This document shows, piece after piece, positions 15,279-25,217 of a DNA stretch of 64,000 bases (positions are counted from its first letter, which is position 1; every line of letters begins with the position of its first letter). The translations under genes were made by a program, and so were the position numbers. The DNA is taken from contig NZ_JAGGKG010000008.1 in the NCBI RefSeq assembly GCF_017873435.1, positions 62,001-126,000 of the forward strand, read 5' to 3'. The stretch is from Paenibacillus turicensis (GTDB taxonomy: Bacteria; Bacillota; Bacilli; Paenibacillales; Paenibacillaceae). Under the pieces are notes generated by a model. It was not told the origin of the DNA. It searched no databases and saw only the letters and a program-made list of their open reading frames with translations.

Positions 15279-17510
15279 ATGAAGAAAAATATAACGAAGC
15301 GCAAAAATATGATTACAAGTAGTAAGATTTGGTCCATTACCATGATTACCAGCTTGCTCGCAGCATGCAATGCTCCAGCAGCCACCAGCACTGCCGCTAA
15401 TGCTGCGGTATCCACAACAGGTTCATCTAAAACAGTATCTGACAGTCAGTCAACGTTAGTGAAATATGCAGATTTGGTTTCTTTGGATGCAGATGATACC
15501 AACGTAAGCTGGACTGAAGCAGATTCAACCCTGATCAAATTGAATGGCGGCACAGCAGCCGTTACAGGCTCTGATACTGCCGGCGTGAAGACTAATAATG
15601 GTTCAGTCACGATCTCAAAAGCAGGTACTTATGTGCTCAGTGGCGAGTTAACAGATGGTCAGATCGTGGTCAACGTTGCTGATAAAGGTCTGGTGCATCT
15701 CGTGTTAAATGGAGCAAGTATTCATGATAATGACAGTGCAGGCATTTATATTCAAAAGGCAGGCAAGACAGTAATTACCCTTGAAAAGGGAACGAAGAAC
15801 TTCGTTTCTGATGGAAAAACCTATGTATATGAAGATAAAAGCACCGATGAGCCAGATGCGGCTATTTTCAGCAAGGCTGATCTTACGTTTAATGGTGCAG
15901 GGCAGCTGACCGTTACGGGTAACTATAATGAAGGGATTACTAGCAAGGATGATCTGAAAATCTTAAGTAGTGCAATTACTGTCAAGGCAGCTGATGACGG
16001 CATTAAAGGTAAGGACATGGTTGCGATTCAGGGAGCAACGATTAGCATTGATGCGGTAGGTGACGGCATTAAATCTAGCAATGATAAGGATATAACTAAA
16101 GGCTTTGTTGCCATTGCAGACGGAACCTTCAACATTGTTAGTGGTAGCGATGGTATTCAGGCAGAGACTACATTAGTGATGGATGGGGGGACATATAATA
16201 TCGTGACCGCAGGCGGAAGTGCAAACGCACCAGCAAAGGTTGAGGAAGGCCCTGGTGGAGGCATGGGCTTTGGTGGAGGTCGAGGTGACGGCCCTCGAAA
16301 TCGAGTGGATGGTGCTACACCTCCATCCAATATGGGTACACCACCTGATGGAGAACCCCCAGCCGATAAGCCGGAAATGCCTAATGGTGACAGTTCTAAC
16401 AATAGCCCAATGGTAGGGACTGATTCGAACGTCGATGCAGACAATGCAGGGGCAACAACAGAAGAAGAATCTATCAGTGCAAAGGCACTTAAAGCAGGAA
16501 CTAACCTAACTGTAAATGGTGGAAAATATACGATTGATTCAATGGACGATTCCTTGCATAGCAACAGCGATGTGACAGTGAATGGAGGGACCTTCACAAT
16601 TCAGTCTGGAGATGATGCGATACATGCTGATCAAGCGTTAACTATTAATGGTGGAAGTATTAAAATCACCAAAAGTTATGAAGGACTTGAAGGAGCACTC
16701 ATCACCTTGAATGACGGAGAAATTGATGTGACTTCCTCAGATGATGGTGTAAATGCCTCCACTTCAACAACGAGCACTGCTACCAAAGGTGAAGAAGATG
16801 CTACACAGCAAAACCGTGGCCCAGGCGGATTTCCTGGTAATTCTGATAGCAACAGTGAGCTTCACATTAATGGAGGGTCTCTCACCGTGAATGCGGGCGG
16901 AGATGGTCTAGATGCTAATGGCTCAATTACGATGACAGGTGGAACCGTTATTGTAAATGGCCCAACAAGCAATGGTAACGGTGCATTAGATTATGATGGG
17001 ACATTTGTCATTAGTGGCGGATATTTGGTGGCAGCAGGTAGCTCCGGCATGGCACAGGGCACATCAGATGCTTCAACACAAAATACGCTTGTTATGACAT
17101 TCCCTGAAATACAAAAAGCAGGAACAATGGTTCACGTTCAAGACAGCAAGGGGAATAACATTTTGACATTTGCACCAGCTAAAAATTATCAAAATGTAGT
17201 TATTAGCTCCCCGAATCTTACGAAGGATGGCTCTTATGTTATTTATACAGGTGGGACATCTACAGGAGAAGAAGTGAATGGACTGTATACAGGCGGAACG
17301 TATAGTGGTGGGACTCAATTCATTGCCTTCCAGTCTACAAGCAATGTGACTTGGGTAAATGAGTCAGGTGTAACGACAGCACGATCTGGTATGGGTGGCC
17401 CTGGTGGTGGTTGGCAAGGTGGAGCCGATGGTGCTCGCAATCGCCGGCAGTCAGGCACATCTCAAGGGACAACAAGCAAGACAGACACGAGCAATTCGGC
17501 AGGTAAATAA
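15279..17510 (+). CDS. Cthe_2159-like carbohydrate-binding lipoprotein
   Basis: 743 aa from the ATG at 15279, which has GGAGAGG at good spacing; an ATG at 15270 is too close to it. A lipobox (SLLAAC) gives a diacylated cysteine near residue 31. The mature protein is an Asn/Gly/Asp-rich right-handed beta-helix with many repeats of the form GGTxTI and DDGI (DDGIKGKDMV, DDAIHADQAL, DDGVNAST). The Clostridium thermocellum founder binds cellulose and polygalacturonate. Long Gly/Pro-rich inserts (GGGMGFGGGRGDGPRNRV) interrupt the helix. Third gene of the VTC operon; a role in holding wall-near polysaccharide is inferred. Confidence 0.85.
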   Translation: MKKNITKRKNMITSSKIWSITMITSLLAACNAPAATSTAANAAVSTTGSSKTVSDSQSTLVKYADLVSLDADDTNVSWTEADSTLIKLNGGTAAVTGSDTAGVKTNNGSVTISKAGTYVLSGELTDGQIVVNVADKGLVHLVLNGASIHDNDSAGIYIQKAGKTVITLEKGTKNFVSDGKTYVYEDKSTDEPDAAIFSKADLTFNGAGQLTVTGNYNEGITSKDDLKILSSAITVKAADDGIKGKDMVAIQGATISIDAVGDGIKSSNDKDITKGFVAIADGTFNIVSGSDGIQAETTLVMDGGTYNIVTAGGSANAPAKVEEGPGGGMGFGGGRGDGPRNRVDGATPPSNMGTPPDGEPPADKPEMPNGDSSNNSPMVGTDSNVDADNAGATTEEESISAKALKAGTNLTVNGGKYTIDSMDDSLHSNSDVTVNGGTFTIQSGDDAIHADQALTINGGSIKITKSYEGLEGALITLNDGEIDVTSSDDGVNASTSTTSTATKGEEDATQQNRGPGGFPGNSDSNSELHINGGSLTVNAGGDGLDANGSITMTGGTVIVNGPTSNGNGALDYDGTFVISGGYLVAAGSSGMAQGTSDASTQNTLVMTFPEIQKAGTMVHVQDSKGNNILTFAPAKNYQNVVISSPNLTKDGSYVIYTGGTSTGEEVNGLYTGGTYSGGTQFIAFQSTSNVTWVNESGVTTARSGMGGPGGGWQGGADGARNRRQSGTSQGTTSKTDTSNSAGK

Positions 17511-17568
17511 ATTTATGAAGCAGAGAATGAACATGTAAATAAGGAAACTTTATTCAGCACAAATTAAA

Positions 17569-17619
17569 ACAACTCGACCTCGAAACTACGATACACGTTA
17601 ATTTCTTGGGTCGAGTTGT
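17569..17619. terminator. Bidirectional terminator
   Basis: ACAACTCGACC (17569-17579) pairs with GGTCGAGTTGT (17609-17619), followed by a T-run. It lies between the Cthe_2159-like gene and the convergent glycosidase. Confidence 0.85.
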
Positions 17620-17654
17620 TTTTATATAAAGAATTTGTGCATTGCGAGCATGTC

Positions 17655-19082
<1,428 letters not shown>

Positions 19083-19140
19083 TTATATTTTTTAAATGTG
19101 GTAAACTAATGAATATAAGCCTTTAATGGCATCGTAATAG

Positions 19141-19156
19141 ATGTAACGCGTTACAT
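19141..19156. promoter_or_regulatory. LacI/CcpA-type operator
   Basis: ATGTAACGCGTTACAT is a perfect 16-bp palindrome with the central CG of LacI-family operators. It lies between the divergent GH1 and LacI genes, 32 bp before the regulator ATG, and also fits the catabolite-response consensus closely. Confidence 0.75.
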
Positions 19157-19187
19157 GTCAAGTTTTTATTCCAGAAGGAGGATCAGG

Positions 19188-20162
19188 ATGGCGAGTCTAG
19201 ATCAAATTGCGAAAATATCCGGTTATTCGAAAGCCACTGTATCTAGAGTTCTGAACAACTCTCCCCATGTTAATCCCCAAACGAGAGATAAAATTTTAGA
19301 GATTATGAAGCAATTAGATTATGTGCCAAATCGGAATGCGATCTCCTTAGCTAAAGGTAGGACGATGCAAATTGGTGTCATTACCGCTGTTATCAATGAG
19401 GTCATGCTACCATTCCTAAATAGCTTTGTGAAGACGGCAGAACGATATGGGTTTCAGAGTATTATTTATATTACATATGGTGACGAAAAAAAAGAGCTGC
19501 AGGCCTTTAATGATTTGAAACAAAAAAGGGTGGATGGACTAGCCATTGTTAATTCATCTATTAACCCAGATCTAATCGCTACTTATTTGAAATTTGGACC
19601 CATCGTGTCATGGCAACGCATGAATCACCCTGAGCTTCAATGGGTGTCGATGGATCAATATGAAGGTTATTCACTTGCTTTGGAGCATCTGCTTCAAAAA
19701 GGTTATCGAGTGATCGCCAACGCCTTTGGTAGAAGTGCCAGTATCAACACACTAAATAGACGTAGAGCGTATGAAGCTTGGATGAAACAGTATAATTTGC
19801 CCGTTATGTCGGATTTTTATTATTCTGATATTCACAATATTCCAGATGGTGAGCAGGTTATGGTGGATTTAGTGTCGACAGGTAAAATTGAACACGTAGA
19901 TGCGATTTTATGTGCCAATGATTATGTAGCCGCAGGCATGTTCACACAGGCACATCGAGAAGGGATTTCTATACCAAATGAGATAGCCATTGTAGGCTTT
20001 GATAACACCGCGATTTCAAAAACGCTTGGCATTACTACGATCGATAATCCGGTCAAGCTACAAGGAGAAAATGCCTTTTTTATTTTGTCACAGCGGTTGC
20101 TGAAGGAGCCAATTCCACTTCATAAGTTAAGCTATAAGTTAGTGGAGAGGGAGACGACTTAA
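19188..20162 (+). CDS. LacI-family regulator of the beta-glucosidase gene
   Basis: 324 aa from the ATG at 19188, which has AAGGAGG upstream; the longer frame would read through the operator. N-terminal helix-turn-helix SLDQIAKISGYSKATVSRVL, hinge, and a sugar-sensing domain (GVITAVINEV, DAILCANDYVAAGMF, IAIVGFDNTAISK). Divergent placement and the palindrome in between make it the local repressor of the GH1 gene, with a beta-glucoside or its phosphate as probable inducer (inference). Confidence 0.9.
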   Translation: MASLDQIAKISGYSKATVSRVLNNSPHVNPQTRDKILEIMKQLDYVPNRNAISLAKGRTMQIGVITAVINEVMLPFLNSFVKTAERYGFQSIIYITYGDEKKELQAFNDLKQKRVDGLAIVNSSINPDLIATYLKFGPIVSWQRMNHPELQWVSMDQYEGYSLALEHLLQKGYRVIANAFGRSASINTLNRRRAYEAWMKQYNLPVMSDFYYSDIHNIPDGEQVMVDLVSTGKIEHVDAILCANDYVAAGMFTQAHREGISIPNEIAIVGFDNTAISKTLGITTIDNPVKLQGENAFFILSQRLLKEPIPLHKLSYKLVERETT

Positions 20163-20252
20163 AGAGAGAGATGATTAAAGATCGGAGAATGTGAGGGAAG
20201 AATAGCAAGAAAAAGGGCAGAAAAATGAGCGAAAATAGAGCAATAAAAAGAG

Positions 20253-20297
20253 AAGAGACAGTTGCCCCGTTTTCGAGGAGACATACTGTCCCTTTTA
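20253..20297. terminator. Hairpin between convergent genes
   Basis: GAGACAGT...CCCCG pairs with CGAGG...ACTGTCCC around a TTTT loop, followed by a short T-run. It separates the LacI-type gene from the convergent DUF3600-type gene. Confidence 0.65.
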
Positions 20298-20335
20298 TAC
20301 TAGCTAATATTAGGTTTTTCTTTTGTGTTACATCA

Positions 20336-21085
20336 TTATTTTGCTTTGTACCCTAATCGCTCTAAATATTGTAGCAGCTTGGGTCTCAGTTCATTCACCT
20401 CAGCTTGTTGTTCCTTTGATAACCGATCCCAATCCACTTCATTCGTCACGATGGATTTGTAATTCCACATGGTCTCATAAGTATGTTTGAATTCTTGATA
20501 CTCTGCTTCCGTAAATTGCGTCTTGGCTTTCTTTAACGCGTTCTCCCAAAAGGCTGGTTCATCCATAGAGGACTTAGCTGTCGCTTGCTTATCTAACTGT
20601 TCTAATCGTTCAAATAAAGGTGTCAGTTGCTCAGTTAAGGCTTCATAATGAGCTTTCTCTTGCTTGCTCCACGTCTTGGGATCAATATTCCCATTAGCGT
20701 CGGCATATTTTAAGTAAAATTGACCATACTCCTTTAGCGTGGTCATAAACTTTGTATACTCTTCTTCGCTAAGTTGATTTTTAGCTTGTATTAGCTTTTT
20801 TTCAAGCCGTTCGTATTGTTGCTCAGTCCCTCCCAATTGCAACACCGCTTCTTTGGAGCCATAAATGGCATCTGCTAAGTAATGATAACCTGCATAAGCA
20901 CCTACAGGAATAAGTAGTAAAGCGGTAACGATGACGGAAACAAGCCACTTTTTCATTGTTTTTCCTCCTTGTGTAGCTGAGATTTCCTTTATAATTTGGT
21001 ACTGGAGGTGGGAGGGAGCTGTCCAATGCTTCGTATGCTCCTGTAGAGCCTTTTGCAATTGTTGATCAAGGTCATTATGACTCAT
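20336..21085 (-). CDS. Probable anti-sigma factor with one membrane span (DUF3600-like)
   Basis: 249 aa from the ATG at 21085, with GGTGGAG upstream; it overlaps the sigma-factor gene by 11 bp. An N-terminal cytosolic stretch of about 43 residues (PSHLQYQIIKEI) precedes one membrane span (WLVSVIVTALLLIPVGAYAG), and the outer part is about 185 residues of charged helix rich in Glu, Lys and Tyr (coiled-coil-like, YERLEKKLIQAKNQL). Overlap with an ECF sigma gene and the topology suggest it holds the sigma factor at the membrane; no zinc-type ZAS motif is seen. Resembles Bacillus DUF3600 proteins. Confidence 0.7.
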   Translation of the reverse strand: MSHNDLDQQLQKALQEHTKHWTAPSHLQYQIIKEISATQGGKTMKKWLVSVIVTALLLIPVGAYAGYHYLADAIYGSKEAVLQLGGTEQQYERLEKKLIQAKNQLSEEEYTKFMTTLKEYGQFYLKYADANGNIDPKTWSKQEKAHYEALTEQLTPLFERLEQLDKQATAKSSMDEPAFWENALKKAKTQFTEAEYQEFKHTYETMWNYKSIVTNEVDWDRLSKEQQAEVNELRPKLLQYLERLGYKAK

Positions 21086-21647
21086 GCCAGTTCTCCACCT
21101 TTCCATTGATTAAAGGAAGCAATGTTTGCTTTTTTCTTAATTTTTGTAATGCTGCGTGTATACGTGATTTAACAGTTCCAAGTGGAATGCTTAATATTTC
21201 AGCGATCTCTTCTTGGGTGTATTGGTTCAAGTAATGTAAAATAACGACCTGCTTGAGCTTGAAAGGAAGCTTGTTTACTGCATAAATTAGCGCTTGCTGA
21301 GACATTTTATCCGTCAACTCAGGTGAGAAATCCTGCTGAACTTCTTCTCTCACTCCGGCTTTCTGTAGCAAACGAAATTGACGCCATCTTTGTCTCCGAT
21401 AGGTTTGGATTTGACGGATAGCAATTGTCATAAGCCAAGGGCGGAAGGGGCGTGCCAGATCATAGTGTTGCAATGAGCGGTACACAGAAATATATATTTC
21501 TTGCACAATATCATCGCTATCTGCGATGTTTACTACAAGAAATCGAACCGTTCGATATACATCCTGAACCGTGATTTCATAAAGTGTTCGATAAGCTTCC
21601 ACACTGCCGGCTAGCGTGGACTTAATTAGCTCTTTTTCAGTATCCAT
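21075..21647 (-). CDS. ECF-type RNA polymerase sigma factor
   Basis: 190 aa from the ATG at 21647 with GGGAG upstream. Region 2 (VRFLVVNIADSDDIVQEIYI, then LARPFRPWLMTIAIR) and region 4 (LPFKLKQVVILHYLNQYTQE, then IPLGTVKSRIHAALQKLRK) are complete, and no N-terminal extension is present. ECF factors redirect polymerase to envelope or stress genes when their anti-sigma partner lets go; the partner is the overlapping next gene. A 14-bp palindrome lies 25 bp before the start codon. Target genes are unknown. Confidence 0.92.
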   Translation of the reverse strand: MDTEKELIKSTLAGSVEAYRTLYEITVQDVYRTVRFLVVNIADSDDIVQEIYISVYRSLQHYDLARPFRPWLMTIAIRQIQTYRRQRWRQFRLLQKAGVREEVQQDFSPELTDKMSQQALIYAVNKLPFKLKQVVILHYLNQYTQEEIAEILSIPLGTVKSRIHAALQKLRKKQTLLPLINGKVENWHES

Positions 21648-21672
21648 GATCTGCTCCCTACCTTCTCTTTTC

Positions 21673-21686
21673 ACACCGCGCGGTGT
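21673..21686. promoter_or_regulatory. GC-rich palindrome before the ECF sigma gene
   Basis: ACACCGCGCGGTGT is a perfect 14-bp palindrome of high GC content in very AT-rich surroundings, in the leader of the sigma-factor gene. It may be an operator or a leader hairpin; no homologue was recognised. Confidence 0.4.
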
Positions 21687-21849
21687 TTTGCTGCACCTTT
21701 CATACTATATTGGTTCAATCTTTTAATATCGTTCGATTTATTTTTTTAAATATTTAATTGCATACAATGAAATTGTGCGTTAATATATATAGTAGCTGAC
21801 ACTCCTTTACATATCTGAAATTCGATAAAACCTATGGAAAGAGGAATTT

Positions 21850-22209
21850 ATGATGGAAATACTTGCAATTGTTTTAGTTTCAATTGTTGCGCTTGAACAT
21901 GTGTATATTATGATTATGGAAATGTTTATGTGGGAAACGAAAGGGCCAACGGTGTTTGGTTTAGAGCCTAGCTTTGCGAAGCAAACGAAAGGATTAGCAG
22001 CTAACCAAGGCTTATATAACGGATTTCTTGCGGCTGGCTTAGTGTGGGGACTTGTACATCCTAACGCTACTTTTGGTCATCAGCTTACTTTATTTTTCTT
22101 AATTTGTGTTGCGATTGCAGCGATCTATGGCGCATTAACATCTAGCAAATCGATATTAGTGAAGCAAGGAATTCCTGCATTTTTAGCGATTATCGCTGTT
22201 TTACTATAA
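21850..22209 (+). CDS. DUF1304-family small membrane protein
   Basis: 119 aa with four membrane spans and the DUF1304 pattern: VALEHVYIMIMEMFMWETKG at about 15-34, LAANQGLYNGFLAAGLVWG, and two C-terminal spans. The family is found widely, often as a single gene, with no known reaction. It stands alone between the ECF sigma gene and a strong terminator. Two adjacent ATG codons (21850, 21853) are equally possible starts. Confidence 0.85.
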   Translation: MMEILAIVLVSIVALEHVYIMIMEMFMWETKGPTVFGLEPSFAKQTKGLAANQGLYNGFLAAGLVWGLVHPNATFGHQLTLFFLICVAIAAIYGALTSSKSILVKQGIPAFLAIIAVLL

Positions 22210-22254
22210 AAGAATAATAACAATTGTAATAATAAAACAACAATAAAACAACTT

Positions 22255-22327
22255 AAAAAGCCTATCTTCAACGAATAAGGGACAGTTACACACATCCCTA
22301 GTCTGACGTTGAGAAGTTAGGCTTTTT
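22255..22327. terminator. Long hairpin terminator
   Basis: AAAAAGCCTA...TTCAACG pairs with CGTTGAGAA...TTAGGCTTTTT, with an inner GGGAC stretch. It lies between the DUF1304 gene and the convergent phosphoesterase. Confidence 0.78.
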
Positions 22328-22417
22328 GTTTGTCATTTTTGCTCGATAAAAAAAGTTTCATGTGGAACATTGTCGAAAAATATATAACCTAAGCGATATA
22401 AATCCACTATGAGAACT

Positions 22418-23338
22418 CTATAAAACGTTATAAGATGCTATGAATTGGTCACCACTTGCGATCTCAATCGTAAATTGTGCAGAAGGAATCCACTTTCTAC
22501 GTAAAAAATCTCTTCCTTTTATCCCAATGTGATCCTCATATACCTCTACATAATAACCTTGACTACCCACAATCGGCTCATGCTCATCATTCCATAAATA
22601 GGCGGTGGACGCTACATTTAGCATAACGGGACCTTGTGGTGAGCAGAGATCGGTATAGATCGTATTTTTTGATTCCATTTCCCAATGGGTATGCCCTGTA
22701 AATAAAATTAGATTGGGGTATTTACTTAAAATCTCCCTTAGCTGTTCATCTTCCTGTACGCCGTAAAAGCTTTGATCTTCCGATGAGCCTGCAACGGTGT
22801 TTATTAGTGGTTGGTGAAGAAATATAAACGTATGGCGATCACAATGTTGATCGTTATCCCCTTGCTCCTGCAGCTTTTCCTCAAGCCATTGGAGTTGGGT
22901 ATCACTTAGTGTACAAAACGATTCTAATCCTTCCTCTGTACCAAGAAAGAGAAAATGATAACCTTTCAGCCAAAAATCGTAATAAGGAGCAGGAGAGTGA
23001 GTATAAGACAAAAATTGCTTCAAACTAACATGGAAGTCGCCAACTCCGACATCATGGTTGCCTAAAGTATAATGAATATTAGGAAGGTAGGCATGATATT
23101 TGTTAATGATGCGCAGGAGTTCCCTGTATTCCTCCCTGTAGCCATGCTCAGTAATATCACCAACATGCATAATACCATGACTGGATGGAGCTTGTGCGTA
23201 AATATCCTGTAGGGCACGTTCAAAATTAACGTTGTAAGCGTGGGAAGGACTCGGAGTAAGATGAGTGTCTGTAATAACCTGAAAGGAGAGCAGGGGCAGC
23301 TGTGGTTTCTTTTCCTCAGATTCATGTTGAAGCATCAT
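22418..23338 (-). CDS. Calcineurin-like metallophosphoesterase
   Basis: 306 aa. Metal-binding motifs in order: ITDTHL (D, H), HVGDITEHG, TLGNHDVG, FLHQPLI and LFTGHTHWEME, the standard set for a two-metal phosphoesterase. No signal peptide, so it is probably cytosolic. Relatives act on nucleotides, cyclic dinucleotides or phospholipids; the substrate cannot be told. It stands alone, with a gap and terminator separating it from the OhrR group. Confidence 0.87.
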   Translation of the reverse strand: MMLQHESEEKKPQLPLLSFQVITDTHLTPSPSHAYNVNFERALQDIYAQAPSSHGIMHVGDITEHGYREEYRELLRIINKYHAYLPNIHYTLGNHDVGVGDFHVSLKQFLSYTHSPAPYYDFWLKGYHFLFLGTEEGLESFCTLSDTQLQWLEEKLQEQGDNDQHCDRHTFIFLHQPLINTVAGSSEDQSFYGVQEDEQLREILSKYPNLILFTGHTHWEMESKNTIYTDLCSPQGPVMLNVASTAYLWNDEHEPIVGSQGYYVEVYEDHIGIKGRDFLRRKWIPSAQFTIEIASGDQFIASYNVL

Positions 23339-23430
23339 GCTACCTCCTATCGTCTAAAGGTAATAGATTATAGTCAGTGTAATCCCTCTGCATTAGGGTG
23401 ACATCATAGCTGTATTAAATCTATGTAAAA

Positions 23431-23488
23431 AACCCAAACGATCATCTGCTTAACTCTAAATTAGAATTTTGCTAGATCATTTGGGTTT
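23431..23488 (-). terminator. Terminator of the OhrR/membrane-protein operon
   Basis: AACCCAAACGATC pairs with GATCATTTGGGTT (one G-U pair), and on the reverse strand a T-run follows. It ends the transcript of the OhrR and membrane-protein genes. Confidence 0.8.
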
Positions 23489-23492
23489 AATA

Positions 23493-23945
23493 TTAATTTT
23501 GCATGACCGCATCTACACCTACAACGATCATACTTATAATACCTGTGAATACAACCGTTAATTGCTTCTTGCTAAGCTTAATCGAATCGAAGACGATCGG
23601 AAGCAGCCATTTAGTGCAGACGAAGCCCCACAAGACTACAACACCCATCACAAAAAGCAATCGTTTCCCAAGCCTCAACGTCTCTGCAGACGATAAAACA
23701 CTTGAAAATAGTAGCTCTTTACTTAAATAAATGGAGAAGCCCATCAAAATAAGAAAGGTAAGCAAGATCGCCATCGTTGCCATAATATAGGCCACGTCTT
23801 TATTAAAAAAGGCGGAGACAGCTTTTTTCTTCATCTGAGGTAAACCAATTAGAAAAAAGACAATCCCCATCACAAATGCACTCAAGCCAAAGGCTAGTGT
23901 AAGGCTATTTGCGGCGATTCCAATCATACCAATGAATTTTATCAA
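23493..23945 (-). CDS. Four-span membrane protein of unknown function
   Basis: 150 aa with four hydrophobic spans (near 5-35, 50-72, 90-112, 122-145) and short basic loops. It overlaps the stop of the OhrR-type gene by 4 bp (ATGA-type junction) and so is cotranscribed and translationally coupled with it. No family recognised. Coupling to a peroxide regulator hints at a role in hydroperoxide resistance or export, without direct evidence. Confidence 0.7.
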   Translation of the reverse strand: MIKFIGMIGIAANSLTLAFGLSAFVMGIVFFLIGLPQMKKKAVSAFFNKDVAYIMATMAILLTFLILMGFSIYLSKELLFSSVLSSAETLRLGKRLLFVMGVVVLWGFVCTKWLLPIVFDSIKLSKKQLTVVFTGIISMIVVGVDAVMQN

Positions 23946-24385
23946 GATTTTTTAGACCCAATTTTGCTTAGTAGGTTTTGAACCTGAGCATGTAATTGCT
24001 TCGCGTCCTCTAGCTCTACTTCGGTATCTTGGAATAGCTTGCAAGGAATTTCGTTGGCAGCCTGCTCCATCTCTCTACCTTCAGGTGTCACTGTAATTAA
24101 TACGTTACGTTCATCATGCTGATCCCGGGTACGTTTAATTAAGCCCATCGCTTCAAGCTTTTTTAATAGTGGGGTTAATGTACCTGAGTCAAGATATAAT
24201 CGTTGTCCAAGATCCTTTACCGTGGTATTATCCTGCTCCCACAATGCGATCATCGTGATATATTGGGTATACGTTAAATTAAGATCCTGTAAAATAGGGC
24301 GGTACAGCTTCATAATCTCTCTAGAGCATGCGTAAAAGGCAAAACATAGCTGATCATCTAGCTTCAAAGTATTTTTAATTTCCAT
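23942..24385 (-). CDS. ohrR: OhrR-type organic-hydroperoxide-sensing MarR regulator
   Basis: 147 aa from the ATG at 24385 (AGGTGA upstream). The N-terminus DQLCFAFYACSREI carries the single reactive cysteine of OhrR (C14; a second at C20), followed by the MarR winged helix (LTYTQYITMIALWE, LYLDSGTLTPLLKKLE, and the DERNVLITVTPEG wing). In the family, oxidation of the cysteine releases DNA. It is divergent from a glutathione-peroxidase gene, and both promoters carry the same palindromic box. An ohr gene is absent here; the peroxidase takes its place. Confidence 0.9.
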   Translation of the reverse strand: MEIKNTLKLDDQLCFAFYACSREIMKLYRPILQDLNLTYTQYITMIALWEQDNTTVKDLGQRLYLDSGTLTPLLKKLEAMGLIKRTRDQHDERNVLITVTPEGREMEQAANEIPCKLFQDTEVELEDAKQLHAQVQNLLSKIGSKKS

Positions 24386-24405
24386 ATTGTTATCACCTGC
24401 CATTT

Positions 24406-24419
24406 AATTGTATGCAATT
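24406..24419. promoter_or_regulatory. OhrR box proximal to ohrR
   Basis: AATTGTATGCAATT has the form AATTG-N4-CAATT, matching the core of known OhrR operators (TACAATT-ATTGTA type). It lies 20 bp before the ohrR ATG, as expected for autorepression. Confidence 0.7.
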
Positions 24420-24492
24420 TTTTTTATTATAGCATTGCTTTTATACAGCGTCAAAGTAAAGCGTTGTTAAACAAAATTGACTTCGAGATATA

Positions 24493-24506
24493 AATTGAAT
24501 ACAATT
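24493..24506. promoter_or_regulatory. OhrR box proximal to the peroxidase gene
   Basis: AATTGAATACAATT repeats the AATTG-N4-CAATT layout of the first box, 44 bp before the peroxidase ATG. Two like boxes over divergent promoters support joint control by OhrR. Confidence 0.7.
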
Positions 24507-24549
24507 TAATTAAGGGAAACACAATTAGCAAATAGGAGATGAGTGAGTC

Positions 24550-25032
24550 ATGTCTATTTATGATATTCCAGTTACAACGATTAAGGGACAATCGGAAACA
24601 CTTGCGAATTATAAGGGTAAAGTAATGTTAATTGTAAATACGGCAACAAAATGTGGGCTTGCACCTCAATTTAAGGGACTACAAAAGTTATATGACGATT
24701 ACAAGGAGCAAGGCTTTGTTGTACTTGGGTTCCCATGCGGACAGTTTGCTAACCAAGAACCGGGGGATAATGATCAAGTCGCACAAGCTTGTGAGCTTAA
24801 CTTTGGTGTTAACTTCCCGCTGTATGCCAAAATAGATGTAAATGGAAAAAATGCACATCCACTATTTCAACATCTTACAACAGAAGCACCAGGTTTATTG
24901 GGCTCCAAATCGATTAAATGGAATTTTACTAAATTCCTGATTGATCAAGAAGGCAAAGTTGTGAAGCGTTTTGCACCTAAAGATGATCCCAAAGAAGTAG
25001 ATTCTTATATTCGTGAGTTACTTCAACAGTAA
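24550..25032 (+). CDS. Glutathione peroxidase-family thiol peroxidase
   Basis: 160 aa. The catalytic block NTATKCGLAPQFKGL at about 31-45 has cysteine where animal enzymes carry selenocysteine; GFPCGQFANQEP and KWNFTKFLID bring the Gln, Trp and Asn of the active site. Bacterial members mostly use thioredoxin rather than glutathione and reduce lipid and other organic hydroperoxides in the cytosol. Divergent from ohrR, with an OhrR-type box before it, so peroxide induction is likely. Confidence 0.93.
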   Translation: MSIYDIPVTTIKGQSETLANYKGKVMLIVNTATKCGLAPQFKGLQKLYDDYKEQGFVVLGFPCGQFANQEPGDNDQVAQACELNFGVNFPLYAKIDVNGKNAHPLFQHLTTEAPGLLGSKSIKWNFTKFLIDQEGKVVKRFAPKDDPKEVDSYIRELLQQ

Positions 25033-25078
25033 AAAGTGAGTTCAATTTTATAATCAAATAAAGTCATTATTACAGTTA

Positions 25079-25118
25079 AGAGGTGTTTTCCATATGGGAA
25101 ATCATCTCTTTTTCTCTT
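25079..25118 (+). terminator. Terminator after the peroxidase gene
   Basis: AAGAGGTGTTTTCC pairs with GGGAAATCATCTCTT and is followed by a long T-rich tract. Confidence 0.8.
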
Positions 25119-25150
25119 TTTATAGAAATATAATACTATTTAACCTTTAT

Positions 25151-25177
25151 TTACATTTACGCAGGTTTAGCCGATAT
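25151..25177 (+). promoter_or_regulatory. SigD-like promoter of the first chemoreceptor gene
   Basis: A perfect SigD -10, GCCGATAT (25170-25177), stands 15 bp after TTAC (25151-25154; consensus TAAA). The same layout precedes the second chemoreceptor gene, which supports it. Confidence 0.6.
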
Positions 25178-25217
25178 ATATGATTAAATTACAATTACAT
25201 ACAAGGAGGGTTCTATT

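Noticed and set aside
16157..16597. 146-aa reverse-strand open frame inside the Cthe_2159-like gene
   Set aside because: It is the complement of the repetitive Gly/Pro coding sequence, with no ribosome site; a shadow frame.
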